41,667 bases of DNA from an uncultured Bacteroidia bacterium (lineage in GTDB: Bacteria; Bacteroidota; Bacteroidia; Bacteroidales; F082). The stretch covers positions 22,563 through 64,229 of the forward strand of contig CADAVB010000039.1 of assembly GCA_902791165.1 (NCBI GenBank), written 5' to 3'. Below, in pieces: positions 31,989-39,678 of this stretch (the stretch's first letter is position 1; each line of letters begins with the position of its first letter). Below the pieces are notes generated by a model. The model did not search any database, was not told where the DNA came from, and saw only the letters and a list, made by a program, of their open reading frames with translations. The translations under genes were made by a program, and so were the position numbers.

Positions 31989-33008
31989 ATGATCAAAATA
32001 TTAATCGATTGTTTCGGTGGCGACCACAGCCCCGAGGCTAATGTGGACGGCGCGTTGGCGGCCATGGCCAAGATGCCCGACCTGCATCTCATCCTGACTG
32101 GCGACGAAGCCACCTTGCAAAACTACTTGAAGGCCAAGACCTACGACGCTTCACGCATCGAAATCGTCCACGCGCCAGAAGTCATCGGATGCGAGGAACG
32201 CCCCATCGATGCCATCCGACTGAAAAAGGAAAGTTCGATGATCAAGGCCGTGCGCCTCTTGCGCGACCGCGACGACATCAACGCTATGGTCAGCACGGGT
32301 TCCACTGGAGCCTTGGTGGCCGCCGCCCTGACCCGCATCGGGCGCGTGAAAGGCGTGATACGCCCCGCCTTCTGCCCCATCCTGCCCACCATGGACGGCG
32401 GCATCGTAGGAATCTGCGACAGCGGCGCGAATGTGGAGGTCACGCCGGAGCATTTGAGGCAATTCGCCATCATGTCGAGCCTTTACATGAAATATGTCTA
32501 TAACATTGAAAATCCGCGCATTGCATTGCTTAATGTAGGAAAAGAAGCAGAAAAAGGCGACGAAATCCGACAAAAGGCACACTTTTTGCTAAGTGAAACG
32601 CCCGAAATCCATTTTGTGGGTAACATGGAGAGCCGCGACCTGCTTTCCGGCAACTATGATGTTGTGGTTTGCGACGGCTTCTCTGGCAATGTATTGGTGA
32701 AAACCACCGAGGGAACGGCCTTGGAATTGTTGAAGAAGTTGAAGAAGGACATCTATTCGAGACCGATTTACAAGTTGGGCGCGTTGTTGATGAAGCGGAT
32801 GTTCATGGAGGAAAAGGAGTTCATGAACTACCAGAACTACGGCGGCAGCGTTCTTCTCGGCACGGAGAAAACGGTGGTAAAAGGTCACGGTTCGAGCAAG
32901 GCGACGGCAGTGGAAAAATGCATCGAGCAGGCCTACAAGATGGAAGTCAGTTCGCTTTCTGCGACGATGGAAGAGATTATTATGAAGTATGAACACTATG
33001 AGTATTAA
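31989..33008 (+). CDS. plsX: Phosphate acyltransferase PlsX
   Basis: A 339-residue cytoplasmic enzyme interconverting acyl-ACP and acyl-phosphate for glycerol-3-phosphate acylation by PlsY. The N-terminal IDCFGGDHSPEANVDGA, the TGSTGALVAAALTRIGRVKGVIRPA region, NVGKEAEKGDE and VVCDGFSGNVLVKTTEG are all diagnostic. Length is normal. The acp gene follows 92 bases on. In this window it stands between the FakA/FakB genes and ACP, so acyl-phosphate from exogenous fatty acids could enter either lipid synthesis directly or acyl-ACP through PlsX. Its TAA stop lies within the first unit of another period-7 array. Confidence 0.95.
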   Translation: MIKILIDCFGGDHSPEANVDGALAAMAKMPDLHLILTGDEATLQNYLKAKTYDASRIEIVHAPEVIGCEERPIDAIRLKKESSMIKAVRLLRDRDDINAMVSTGSTGALVAAALTRIGRVKGVIRPAFCPILPTMDGGIVGICDSGANVEVTPEHLRQFAIMSSLYMKYVYNIENPRIALLNVGKEAEKGDEIRQKAHFLLSETPEIHFVGNMESRDLLSGNYDVVVCDGFSGNVLVKTTEGTALELLKKLKKDIYSRPIYKLGALLMKRMFMEEKEFMNYQNYGGSVLLGTEKTVVKGHGSSKATAVEKCIEQAYKMEVSSLSATMEEIIMKYEHYEY

Positions 33009-33041
33009 GTGTGGAGTTGGGAGTGTGGAGTTGGGAGTTGT
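33000..33041 (+). repeat. Period-7 repeat array (GAGTTGG/GAGTGTG type), six units
   Basis: Units GAGTATT, AAGTGTG, GAGTTGG, GAGTGTG, GAGTTGG, GAGTTGT. The first overlaps the plsX stop codon. It is followed by a perfect hairpin GGACGCAA-TGC-TTGCGTCC (33044-33062) and by tandem GAAATCTT/GAAATCT copies (33063-33089). Confidence 0.85.
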
Positions 33042-33043
33042 AG

Positions 33044-33062
33044 GGACGCAATGCTTGCGTCC
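33044..33062. repeat. Short perfect palindrome before acp
   Basis: GGACGCAA and TTGCGTCC pair over 8 bp around TGC. No T-run follows, so readthrough from plsX into acp is expected. Confidence 0.6.
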
Positions 33063-33100
33063 GAAATCTTGAAATCTGAAATCTTGAAATACAACACATT

Positions 33101-33328
33101 ATGTACGAAGAAGTAAAAACCATCCTTGCGCGTCAGTTGCGCATCGCGCCCGAAAGGGTCACGCTCGACGCCCAAATCAAGAAAGACCTCGGCGCAGATT
33201 CCGTTGACATCCTGCAACTTCTGATGCGCCTTGAAGACGACTACGGCATCGTCATCCCCGACCAGGAATTAGCCAAATTTGAAACCGTCAGCGATGTAGT
33301 AACCTTTTTAGACAATTTACCGAAATGA
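33101..33328 (+). CDS. Acyl carrier protein
   Basis: A 75-residue acidic four-helix protein that carries acyl chains on a phosphopantetheine arm. The attachment site is S34 in KKDLGADSVDILQLLMRLEDDYGI, flanked by the usual acidic helix II. Its stop overlaps the next start (ATGA), so it is translationally coupled to the LolA-like gene. With plsX just upstream it could be the housekeeping ACP, but the helix I sequence and the coupling to a LolA-like gene also fit a specialised ACP, so I leave the symbol blank. Confidence 0.92.
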   Translation: MYEEVKTILARQLRIAPERVTLDAQIKKDLGADSVDILQLLMRLEDDYGIVIPDQELAKFETVSDVVTFLDNLPK

Positions 33329-33846
33329 AACATATTACACTTATTATCATTGCGTTGTTCCTCTCCATCGGCGCAATCGCACAAACCACATTCGACACCG
33401 ATTTCACGCAAGTCAAAATGATGAAAGTTTCGGGCAAGACCACCGACAAGGCCGGTCACATCACTTTCGACGGAAACGACCAGCTTTCGATGACTTACAC
33501 CACGCCTAAAGGCGATTATTTCATTATCGACGGACAAAAGGTCAAGATTAATTTGGACGGCAAAAAAGCCGAACTCGATGCCGAAAAGGTGAAAATGGTA
33601 CAACTGCAACGTGCCACGCTTCTCAACTGTCTTTCAAGTAATTGGGAGCAAGCTGCTGCCGACAACAACGCCGACCTCACCGTCAGCGAAAGCAAAGGAG
33701 CAAAGACCGTTTCCATCGTTGCCAAAGGCAAGGTGCCAAAAGGGGGATATAAATCGGTTGAACTGACCTACCGCGCCGACGGCACCCTCATCAAAATGGT
33801 CTTGGAAGAGGCCATCGGCATCATCAACACGTACGAACTGAAGTAA
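33325..33846 (+). CDS. LolA-like periplasmic lipoprotein-carrier protein
   Basis: A 173-residue exported protein (signal peptide MKHITLIIIALFLSIGAIAQ). The mature part opens with FDTDFTQVKMMKVSGKTTDKAGHITFDGNDQLSMTYTTPKGDYFIIDGQKV, the half-barrel pattern of LolA: a short F.Q.K strand, a G.I.F strand and a Y..P.. strand. LolA homologues shuttle lipoproteins or other acylated cargo across the periplasm. Coupling to acp recalls lipid or aryl-polyene loci, but no ketosynthase is present. Family call moderately firm. Confidence 0.7.
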   Translation: MKHITLIIIALFLSIGAIAQTTFDTDFTQVKMMKVSGKTTDKAGHITFDGNDQLSMTYTTPKGDYFIIDGQKVKINLDGKKAELDAEKVKMVQLQRATLLNCLSSNWEQAAADNNADLTVSESKGAKTVSIVAKGKVPKGGYKSVELTYRADGTLIKMVLEEAIGIINTYELK

Positions 33847-33866
33847 AAAGGCTGAACGGACTAAAG

Positions 33867-34349
33867 TCAGTATTCCGTTTTGTCTTCTTTCAGGCTCCAA
33901 AGCCTAAAGGTTTGTATGGCTTCTTCGCCCAAAACGGGAATCAACGGCACATGACGCTCGTGCATGGGTTTGTCCAACTCTTTGTAAATAAATTCGTCGT
34001 CGAAGTCAATTTCGGCGGCGTCTTTTTTTGTGTTGCCGTAATAAATGCGGTCGATGTGCGCCCAATAGATGGCGCCGAGGCACATGGGACATGGCTCGCA
34101 TGAAGTGTAAATCACACATCCCGAGAGGTCGTAAGTGCCCAATTTGCGGCAAGCCTCACGGATGGCGTTCACCTCGGCGTGGGCCGTCGGGTCGTTGTTT
34201 TGAGTAACGCTATTGGCACTGCCCGCCACAATCTTACCGTCTTTCACGACGACAGCACCAAAAGGGCCTCCCCCAATCCTGACGCTCTCGTTGGCCAAAC
34301 GGATGGCCTCGCGCATAAAAACTTTATCTTGTTCAGTGATGGTCATCAT
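33867..34349 (-). CDS. guaD: Guanine deaminase (GuaD-type nucleoside/base deaminase)
   Basis: A 160-residue zinc deaminase converting guanine to xanthine in purine salvage. Zinc and catalytic residues are H57 and E59 in DPTAHAEVNAIR, and C87 and C90 in TSCEPCPMCLGAIYWA. Segments GGPFGAVVVKDG and FDDEFIYKELDKPMHERHVP match B. subtilis GuaD better than the tRNA deaminase TadA, and the length fits (156 in B. subtilis). TadA remains a less likely alternative. ATG 34349 is chosen because the -7 box lies at 34377-34384, inside any longer start. Confidence 0.85.
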   Translation of the reverse strand: MMTITEQDKVFMREAIRLANESVRIGGGPFGAVVVKDGKIVAGSANSVTQNNDPTAHAEVNAIREACRKLGTYDLSGCVIYTSCEPCPMCLGAIYWAHIDRIYYGNTKKDAAEIDFDDEFIYKELDKPMHERHVPLIPVLGEEAIQTFRLWSLKEDKTEY

Positions 34350-34376
34350 TCGCTTTTTCTCGTTTGATTCTTGCTG

Positions 34377-34384
34377 CAAAAGTA
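34377..34384 (-). promoter_or_regulatory. -7 box TACTTTTG of guaD
   Basis: Exact consensus on the minus strand, 27 bases upstream of the guaD ATG. Confidence 0.6.
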
Positions 34385-34447
34385 GCAATAAATATCATGG
34401 CTAAAAACAATTCGTCAAATAAACGCCTTTCCAATTAAACAATTTAC

Positions 34448-34455
34448 TACTTTTG
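34448..34455 (+). promoter_or_regulatory. -7 box TACTTTTG of the C69 dipeptidase
   Basis: Exact consensus 37 bases upstream of the ATG at 34493, divergent from the guaD promoter. Confidence 0.6.
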
Positions 34456-34492
34456 TAGGCTCAATTTGCAATCATCATTAATCCATAACACT

Positions 34493-36232
34493 ATGAAAAA
34501 AGTATGCACTGCAATCGTGGCCTTGGCTCTCGTTCTCTGCTTCGGCAAAGCCAACGCCTGCACCAATTTCCTCATTACCAAAGGTGCCTCCACCGACGGC
34601 TCCTGCATGATCAGCTACGCTGCCGACAGCCATGTGCTGTATGGCGAACTTTACCACTATCCCGCCCAAGACTGGCCCGCCGGTGCCATGCTCGACGTGT
34701 ATGACTGGGATGGCGGTATGTATCGCGGCCAAATTCCACAAATCGCCCACACTTACAATGTGGTCGGCAATATGAACGAATACCAGTTGGCCATCGGCGA
34801 AACGACCTACGGCGGCCTCGAAGTCCTCTGGCACGGCCAAGGCATCATCGACTATGGCAGTCTGATTTACATCACTTTGCAACGCGCCAAGACCGCCCGC
34901 GAAGCCATCAAGTGCATGGGTGAATTGGTGGCCAACTACGGCTATGTCAGCGAAGGCGAGTCGTTCTCGATTTGCGACACCGAGGAAGTGTGGATTCTCG
35001 AAATGATTGGCAAAGGCAAGGCCAACAAGGGTGCTGTGTGGGTTGCCCGTCGCATCCCCGACGGCTACGTTAGCGGTCACGCCAACCAAGCCCGCATCAC
35101 CACCTTCCCCTTGGCCAAAAAGAACAAGACTAGCATCACCTTCAAGCAAATCGACAAGCTGTTTAAGGACTCCAACATCGATTGCGTGTATGCCGACGAT
35201 GTCATCAGCTTCGCCAAGGAGATGAAGCTCTACAACGGTCCGGACGAAAAATTCTCGTTCTCAGATGTTTACAATCCCGTCGATTTCAGCGGTGCCCGTT
35301 TCTGCGACCTGCGCGTGTGGGCCATGTTCAACAAGGTGACGGACAACATGAAGGACTATTGGGGCTATGCCACGGGCCGCGACATCAAGCGCGCACAGCC
35401 TTACACCGCCGGAATGTGCCAAACGCCCGACAACTTCCCCACCAACCGTATGCCTTTGTGGGTGTTGCCCAACAAGAAAGTCAGTGTTTTAGACATGATG
35501 GACTTCATGCGCGACCACCTGGAAGGCACCGAACTCGACATGTCGCAAGACGTGGGCGCAGGCCCGTTCCACTGCCCTTACCGCTGGCGTCCGATGCAGT
35601 TTGAGGTGAACGGACAGGAATATGTGCACGAGCGCACCACCGCCACCCAACAAACCGGCTTCAGCTTCGTGGCCCAATGCCGTGGCTACTACGACTGGCC
35701 TGTGGGCGGCATCATCTGGTTTGGCGTGGACGACGCCGACAATTGCGTCTATTGCCCCATGTTCAGCTGCATGACCGAAATCCCCGAGTGCTTCCGCGTC
35801 GGCAACGGCTCGATGAGCCAATGGTCGGAAACCGCCGCCTTCTGGACCTTCAGCCAAATGAGCAACTGGGCCTACACCAAATACGACTACATCCACCCCG
35901 AAATCCGCAAGCGTCAGCGCGAGATGGAAACGAAATGGGCAGAAAAAATCGTCCCCGCATTGAGCGAGCGCGTTTTCGCCATAAAAGGCAGGGAAGCCCA
36001 AAAGAAGGAACTCACCAAGTTCTCATGCGATGCCGCCAATGAGATGACCGCCATGTGGAAACGCTTCTACCAAGAACTGTTCATGAAATACATGGATGGC
36101 AACGTGAACACCGCCGTGGAAAACAAGCCCAACCACAAATACACGCCCATCAACAGCGAACACCCGAAATACAGCGACGAGTATTACCAAATCCTCATCG
36201 AGAAGACCGGCGACAAGTATAAAGCTTATTAA
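34493..36232 (+). CDS. C69-family dipeptidase (N-terminal nucleophile hydrolase)
   Basis: A 579-residue exported dipeptidase. The signal peptide ends KANA and the next residue, C23 in CTNFLITKGAS, is the expected N-terminal nucleophile, so signal cleavage itself would expose the catalytic residue. DGSCMISYAADSH, AIGETTYGG, EVWILEMIG and the long C-terminal half (VQCRGYYDWPVGGIIWFGVDDADNCVYCPMFSCMTEIP-type region) are typical of the PF03577 family. It likely cleaves dipeptides in the periplasm, fitting a peptide-fermenting gut lifestyle. glnS follows after 33 bases with no visible promoter, so the two may be co-transcribed. Confidence 0.9.
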   Translation: MKKVCTAIVALALVLCFGKANACTNFLITKGASTDGSCMISYAADSHVLYGELYHYPAQDWPAGAMLDVYDWDGGMYRGQIPQIAHTYNVVGNMNEYQLAIGETTYGGLEVLWHGQGIIDYGSLIYITLQRAKTAREAIKCMGELVANYGYVSEGESFSICDTEEVWILEMIGKGKANKGAVWVARRIPDGYVSGHANQARITTFPLAKKNKTSITFKQIDKLFKDSNIDCVYADDVISFAKEMKLYNGPDEKFSFSDVYNPVDFSGARFCDLRVWAMFNKVTDNMKDYWGYATGRDIKRAQPYTAGMCQTPDNFPTNRMPLWVLPNKKVSVLDMMDFMRDHLEGTELDMSQDVGAGPFHCPYRWRPMQFEVNGQEYVHERTTATQQTGFSFVAQCRGYYDWPVGGIIWFGVDDADNCVYCPMFSCMTEIPECFRVGNGSMSQWSETAAFWTFSQMSNWAYTKYDYIHPEIRKRQREMETKWAEKIVPALSERVFAIKGREAQKKELTKFSCDAANEMTAMWKRFYQELFMKYMDGNVNTAVENKPNHKYTPINSEHPKYSDEYYQILIEKTGDKYKAY

Positions 36233-36265
36233 ACAACAGTTAAACAACCAACGATTCAACATTTT

Positions 36266-38011
36266 ATGACAAACCCAGAAGAAGAAAAAGTAACGGAAAA
36301 GAAATCGCTCAATTTCATTGAAGCGAAGGTGGAAGAAGATCTTGCCAACGGCAAAAACGGCGGTCGCGTTCAGACGCGCTTCCCCCCAGAGCCTAACGGC
36401 TACCTCCACATCGGTCATGCCAAGGCCATCTGCCTCGACTTCGGCATTGCCGCACAACACGGCGGCGTGTGCAACCTGCGCTTCGACGACACCAACCCCA
36501 CCAAGGAGAACATGGAATACGTCGATGCCATCAAAGAGGACATACAATGGCTTGGTTTCCAGTGGGGTAACGAATACTACGCCTCCGATTACTTCCCCCA
36601 ACTCTGGGATTTTGCCATAGAATTGATCAAAAGAGGCAAGGCCTACATCGACGAGCAAAGCAGCGAGGAAATCGCCGCGCAAAAAGGCACACCCACGCAG
36701 CCTGGCGTGGAAAGCCCCTACCGCAACCGCCCCGTTGAGGAATCTTTGGAACGGTTCCACAAGATGAACAGCGGCGAAATCGGCGAGGGCAAGATGGTAC
36801 TGCGCGCCAAAATCGACATGGCCAACCCCAACATGCATTTCCGCGACCCGATCATCTATCGCGTCGTGGATACGCCGCACCATCGCACGGGTTCCAAGTG
36901 GCACGCCTACCCGATGTACGACTTCGCCCACGGGCAAGGCGACTACTTCGAGGGTGTCACCCACTCGCTCTGCACCTTGGAGTTTGTGGTGCACCGTCCG
37001 CTCTACGACCTGTTCATCGACTGGCTCAAGGAAATCCGTGGCGAAGGCGGCAACATGGACGACAACCGCCCGCGCCAAACCGAGTTCAATAAGCTGAACC
37101 TCAACTATATCCTTCTGAGCAAGCGCAACCTGCTCGTTTTGGTAAACGAAGGCCTCGTGAGCGGTTGGGACGACCCGCGTATGCCCACGATTTGCGGTTT
37201 CCGTCGCCGTGGCTACACGCCCACGGGCATCCGCAAGTTCATCGACAAGATTGGCTACACGACCTACGACGCCCTGAACGACTTCGCCTTGATGGAAAGC
37301 GCGCTCCGCGACGACCTCAACGCCACCGCCACCCGCGTGGCCGCCGTGGTCAATCCGGTGAAGCTGGTCATCACCAACTATCCCGAAGGTCAAATCGAGG
37401 AGATGGAAGCCATCAACAACCCCGAGGACGAAACGGCTGGCAGCCACAAGATTGCCTTCAGCCGCGAGCTTTGGATTGAAAAAGAGGACTTTATGGAAGA
37501 CGCGCCGAAGAAATACTTCCGCATGACCCCGGGCAACGAAGTGCGCCTGAAGAACGCCTATATCGTGAAATGCACAGGCTGCAAGAAAGACGAAAACGGC
37601 GAGATTATTGAAGTCTATGCCGAATACGACCCCGACACGAAGAGCGGTATGCCCGGTGCCAGCCGCAAGGTGAAAGGCACCATCCACTGGGTGAGCTGCG
37701 AGCGTTGCCTCGAAGCCGAGGTGCGCATGTATGACCGCCTTTGGAAGGTGGAAAACCCGCGCGACGAACTGGCCCGCCTGCAAAACGAAGGCAAGACCCC
37801 GCTCGAAGCTATGAAAGAGATGATGAACCCCGATTCGTTGGAAATCAGGCCCGTGTGCTATGTAGAGGAGTTTTTGGCCGACGCCAAGCCGCTCGACCAC
37901 TTCCAGTTCCAGCGCATCGGCTACTTCACCGTCGATAAGGACAGTACAAAAGACCATTTGGTCTTCAACCGCACTGTGGCCTTGAAGGACACATGGGCTA
38001 AGACGATGTAA
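36266..38011 (+). CDS. glnS: Glutaminyl-tRNA synthetase
   Basis: A 581-residue class I aminoacyl-tRNA synthetase charging tRNA-Gln directly. The HIGH motif (48-51, GYLHIGHAK) follows RFPPEPNG; the KMSKS equivalent is LLSKRN (about 284-288). The catalytic core contains RFDDTNPTKENMEYVDAIKEDI and GYTPTGIRKF; the C-terminal anticodon-binding beta barrels follow (ELWIEKEDFMEDAPKKYFRMTPGNEVRLKNAY, GTIHWVS). The chain is slightly longer than E. coli GlnRS. The cognate tRNA-Gln gene lies 180 bases downstream but behind a terminator and with its own promoter. Confidence 0.96.
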   Translation: MTNPEEEKVTEKKSLNFIEAKVEEDLANGKNGGRVQTRFPPEPNGYLHIGHAKAICLDFGIAAQHGGVCNLRFDDTNPTKENMEYVDAIKEDIQWLGFQWGNEYYASDYFPQLWDFAIELIKRGKAYIDEQSSEEIAAQKGTPTQPGVESPYRNRPVEESLERFHKMNSGEIGEGKMVLRAKIDMANPNMHFRDPIIYRVVDTPHHRTGSKWHAYPMYDFAHGQGDYFEGVTHSLCTLEFVVHRPLYDLFIDWLKEIRGEGGNMDDNRPRQTEFNKLNLNYILLSKRNLLVLVNEGLVSGWDDPRMPTICGFRRRGYTPTGIRKFIDKIGYTTYDALNDFALMESALRDDLNATATRVAAVVNPVKLVITNYPEGQIEEMEAINNPEDETAGSHKIAFSRELWIEKEDFMEDAPKKYFRMTPGNEVRLKNAYIVKCTGCKKDENGEIIEVYAEYDPDTKSGMPGASRKVKGTIHWVSCERCLEAEVRMYDRLWKVENPRDELARLQNEGKTPLEAMKEMMNPDSLEIRPVCYVEEFLADAKPLDHFQFQRIGYFTVDKDSTKDHLVFNRTVALKDTWAKTM

Positions 38012-38012
38012 C

Positions 38013-38050
38013 CTCTTGTAAAGACGTGGCGCGCCGCGTCTTTACAAGAG
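38013..38050. repeat. Palindromic element downstream of glnS
   Basis: Perfect 14-bp stem CTCTTGTAAAGACG / CGTCTTTACAAGAG around a 10-base loop containing GGCGCGCC. It resembles dispersed Bacteroidales palindromes and lacks a T-run; a conventional terminator follows separately. Confidence 0.75.
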
Positions 38051-38092
38051 AAACGACAATGTAATTTGTAATCATCTTGAATTCATTGTTTT

Positions 38093-38125
38093 GTGGAGGC
38101 GGAGTGCACACCGCCTCCACTTTTG
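38093..38125 (+). terminator. Rho-independent terminator of glnS
   Basis: Perfect 10-bp stem GTGGAGGCGG / CCGCCTCCAC (38093-38102, 38111-38120) with an 8-base loop, followed by TTTTGTT. Confidence 0.85.
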
Positions 38126-38169
38126 TTCAAAAAAATCCCGATTTTTTCTTGCCACATTCAAAAAAACCG

Positions 38170-38177
38170 TATTTTTG
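38170..38177 (+). promoter_or_regulatory. -7 box TATTTTTG of tRNA-Gln
   Basis: Exact consensus ending 13 bases before the first base of the tRNA. Confidence 0.65.
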
Positions 38178-38190
38178 CCGCCGATTTAGA

Positions 38191-38261
38191 TGCCCAATGG
38201 TGTAATGGCAGCACAACTGACTCTGGATCAGTTAGTCTAGGTTCGAGTCCTGGTTGGGCAA
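38191..38261 (+). tRNA. tRNA-Gln (anticodon CTG)
   Basis: A full cloverleaf: acceptor stem TGCCCAA/TTGGGCA, D stem GTGT/GCAC, anticodon arm ACTGA-CTCTGGA-TCAGT with CTG at loop positions 3-5, T arm CTAGG-TTCGAGT-CCTGG, discriminator A. The 3' CCA is not encoded. It reads CAG codons. The gene sits between glnS and a strong terminator, with its own promoter. Confidence 0.95.
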
Positions 38262-38268
38262 CAAAGAG

Positions 38269-38297
38269 AAAAGCCGAACAAAAATGTTCGGCTTTTT
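38269..38297. terminator. Terminator of tRNA-Gln, shared with uridine kinase
   Basis: Perfect 12-bp stem AAAAGCCGAACA / TGTTCGGCTTTT around an AAAA loop, with A- and T-runs on its two sides, so it can act in both directions between the tRNA and the convergent udk gene. Confidence 0.88.
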
Positions 38298-38306
38298 CGT
38301 TGATTC

Positions 38307-38918
38307 TCAACTCATTCCCAAGTGCATCTTGATTCTCGACACGAGAATATCGACCACCACGGGACTGGAGCCTCGCGGCAGGATAATGTCGGCGGTGCGC
38401 TTGGTGGGTTCGATGAACTGCTGGTGCATGGGCTTGACGAAAGTCTGGTAATGCCGCAGCACGTCTTCCCAAGTGCGACCACGCTCGGCAATGTCGCGAC
38501 GGATGATGCGCATCAGGCGGTCGTCGCCGTCGGTATCCACAAACACCTTGATATCCATGCGTTTGCGCAACTCCTCGTTGGTCAAAACCATGATGCCTTC
38601 CACGAGGATAACCTGCGTAGGATGCACATAAATCACCTCCTTTGAGCGCGCACAAGTAACGTATGTGTAAATCGGCATGGGGATGGTCTCGCCCTGTTTC
38701 AGCCTGTCAAGATGGTCGATGAGCAGATCCCACTCGATGGCGTCGGGGTGGTCGAAGTTGATCTGCTTCTTCTCCTCGGGCGTTTTGTCGCCATTGTCGA
38801 AGTAATAAGCGTCTTGCGAAATGACTGATACTGCGTTTTCCGGCAATTGGTTCACCAATTCCTTGACGACGGTGGTCTTGCCCGAGCCTGAACCACCTGC
38901 GATTCCGATGACTAACAT
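38307..38918 (-). CDS. udk: Uridine kinase
   Basis: A 203-residue cytoplasmic kinase phosphorylating uridine and cytidine in pyrimidine salvage. Walker A is GGSGSGKTT (8-16). SQDAYYFD, NFDHPDAIEWDLL, PIYTYVTCARS and the VEGIMVL strand are the family's nucleoside- and Mg-binding segments; DTDGDDRLMRIIRRDIAERGR forms the lid. Length is normal. Its predicted transcription start near 39026 gives a leader of about 108 bases made almost wholly of period-7 repeats in inverted orientation. Confidence 0.94.
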   Translation of the reverse strand: MLVIGIAGGSGSGKTTVVKELVNQLPENAVSVISQDAYYFDNGDKTPEEKKQINFDHPDAIEWDLLIDHLDRLKQGETIPMPIYTYVTCARSKEVIYVHPTQVILVEGIMVLTNEELRKRMDIKVFVDTDGDDRLMRIIRRDIAERGRTWEDVLRHYQTFVKPMHQQFIEPTKRTADIILPRGSSPVVVDILVSRIKMHLGMS

Positions 38919-38926
38919 TTTGTTTC

Positions 38927-39020
38927 GTTTTAAGTTTTGAGTTTTGAGTGTGAAGTTATGAGTGTGGAGTGTGAAGTAAAATAACTACTAACTGCTCACT
39001 CCTAACTCCTAACTACACAC
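38927..39020. repeat. Inverted pair of period-7 repeat arrays in the udk leader
   Basis: Left arm 38927-38975 reads on + as GTTTTAA, GTTTTGA twice, GTGTGAA, GTTATGA, GTGTGGA, GTGTGAA. Right arm 38984-39020 has the same type of unit on the minus strand: GTGTGTA, GTTAGGA twice, GTGAGCA, GTTAGTA. Both arms lie in the predicted udk 5' leader. Confidence 0.8.
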
Positions 39021-39032
39021 TATATTTAGGTG

Positions 39033-39040
39033 CAAAGGTA
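39033..39040 (-). promoter_or_regulatory. -7 box TACCTTTG of udk
   Basis: Exact consensus on the minus strand; no closer match lies between it and the udk ATG. Confidence 0.55.
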
Positions 39041-39045
39041 ATAAA

Positions 39046-39080
39046 AGTTGAAAGTTGAGCGTTGAAAGTTGAGCGTTTTT
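39046..39080 (+). repeat. Period-7 repeat array upstream of the FMN-binding lipoprotein
   Basis: AGTTGAA, AGTTGAG, CGTTGAA, AGTTGAG, CGTTTTT; it occupies the space between the two divergent -7 boxes. Confidence 0.8.
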
Positions 39081-39083
39081 CTG

Positions 39084-39091
39084 TAATTTTG
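39084..39091 (+). promoter_or_regulatory. -7 box TAATTTTG of the FMN-binding lipoprotein gene
   Basis: Exact consensus 23 bases upstream of the ATG at 39115. Confidence 0.6.
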
Positions 39092-39114
39092 CGCAAAATT
39101 TCAAATTGCCTTTG

Positions 39115-39678
39115 ATGAAAGCTATCAAAACCCTTTTTGGCGGTCTTATGTTGGCAGGTGCCTTGTGTTTGGGCGGCTGCACCCCACCGCCTCCCGTCAG
39201 GCTGCCCGAATTGCCTCTTGCAGACGTAACGCCCTACTTCAGCGAAGCCGCTGAGGTTCAAACAATTGACACCTCCTATTATTTAGTCAAGGACGCGAAA
39301 GGCCATGTGTTGGGCACGGTTTTGCTGTCGGCCCCCTACTCCACCTCGGTGCACGGCTACAACGGCCCCACGCCCTTGCTTATCGCATTGGACGCGGAGA
39401 ACCGCATCAAGGATGTCGTCTTGATGGCCAACCAGGAAACGCCTCGTTTCGCACAGCGTGTTGAGGCAAACGGTTTCTACGCCTCATGGAACGGCCTCAC
39501 TATTGAAGAAGCCATGGCAAAACAAGTGGATGCCGTCAGCGGTGCCACCTTCACCTCCGAAGGCGTCAAAGGCAGCCTCGCCCTGCGCCTCGAAGCCTAC
39601 CAACGGCAGCTCAGCAAAGACTACGGCAGCATAAAACCGAGTTTTTGGCAAAGGCTGTTTGCGTTAAGACGACGCTAA
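39115..39678 (+). CDS. FMN-binding domain lipoprotein
   Basis: A 187-residue lipoprotein. The signal peptide ends LCLGGC, making C22 the likely lipidated residue. The FMN_bind domain (about residues 60-165) includes GYNGPTPLLIALDAENRIKDVVLMANQETP and the flavinylation motif DAVSGATFTS, in which T145 would carry covalent FMN added by an ApbE-type transferase, as in RnfG and NqrC. The C-terminus is strongly basic (FWQRLFALRRR). It probably passes electrons at the periplasmic face of the membrane; partner unknown. ATG 39115 is chosen over TTG 39106. Its last 4 bases overlap the convergent rsmI end. Confidence 0.85.
   Translation: MKAIKTLFGGLMLAGALCLGGCTPPPPVRLPELPLADVTPYFSEAAEVQTIDTSYYLVKDAKGHVLGTVLLSAPYSTSVHGYNGPTPLLIALDAENRIKDVVLMANQETPRFAQRVEANGFYASWNGLTIEEAMAKQVDAVSGATFTSEGVKGSLALRLEAYQRQLSKDYGSIKPSFWQRLFALRRR

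Noticed and set aside
33855..33879. Terminator AACGGA/TCCGTT between the LolA-like gene and guaD
   Set aside because: The stem is only 6 bp with a 13-base loop, overlaps the end of guaD and lacks a clear T-run; too weak to list.
36023..37957. Long open frame of 644 codons on the minus strand opposite glnS, and similar long antisense frames at 2619-3884, 5589-6839 and 10098-11564
   Set aside because: They lie fully opposite strongly recognised genes, have low-complexity His/Val/Gly-rich translations without family motifs, and arise from codon bias of the real gene.
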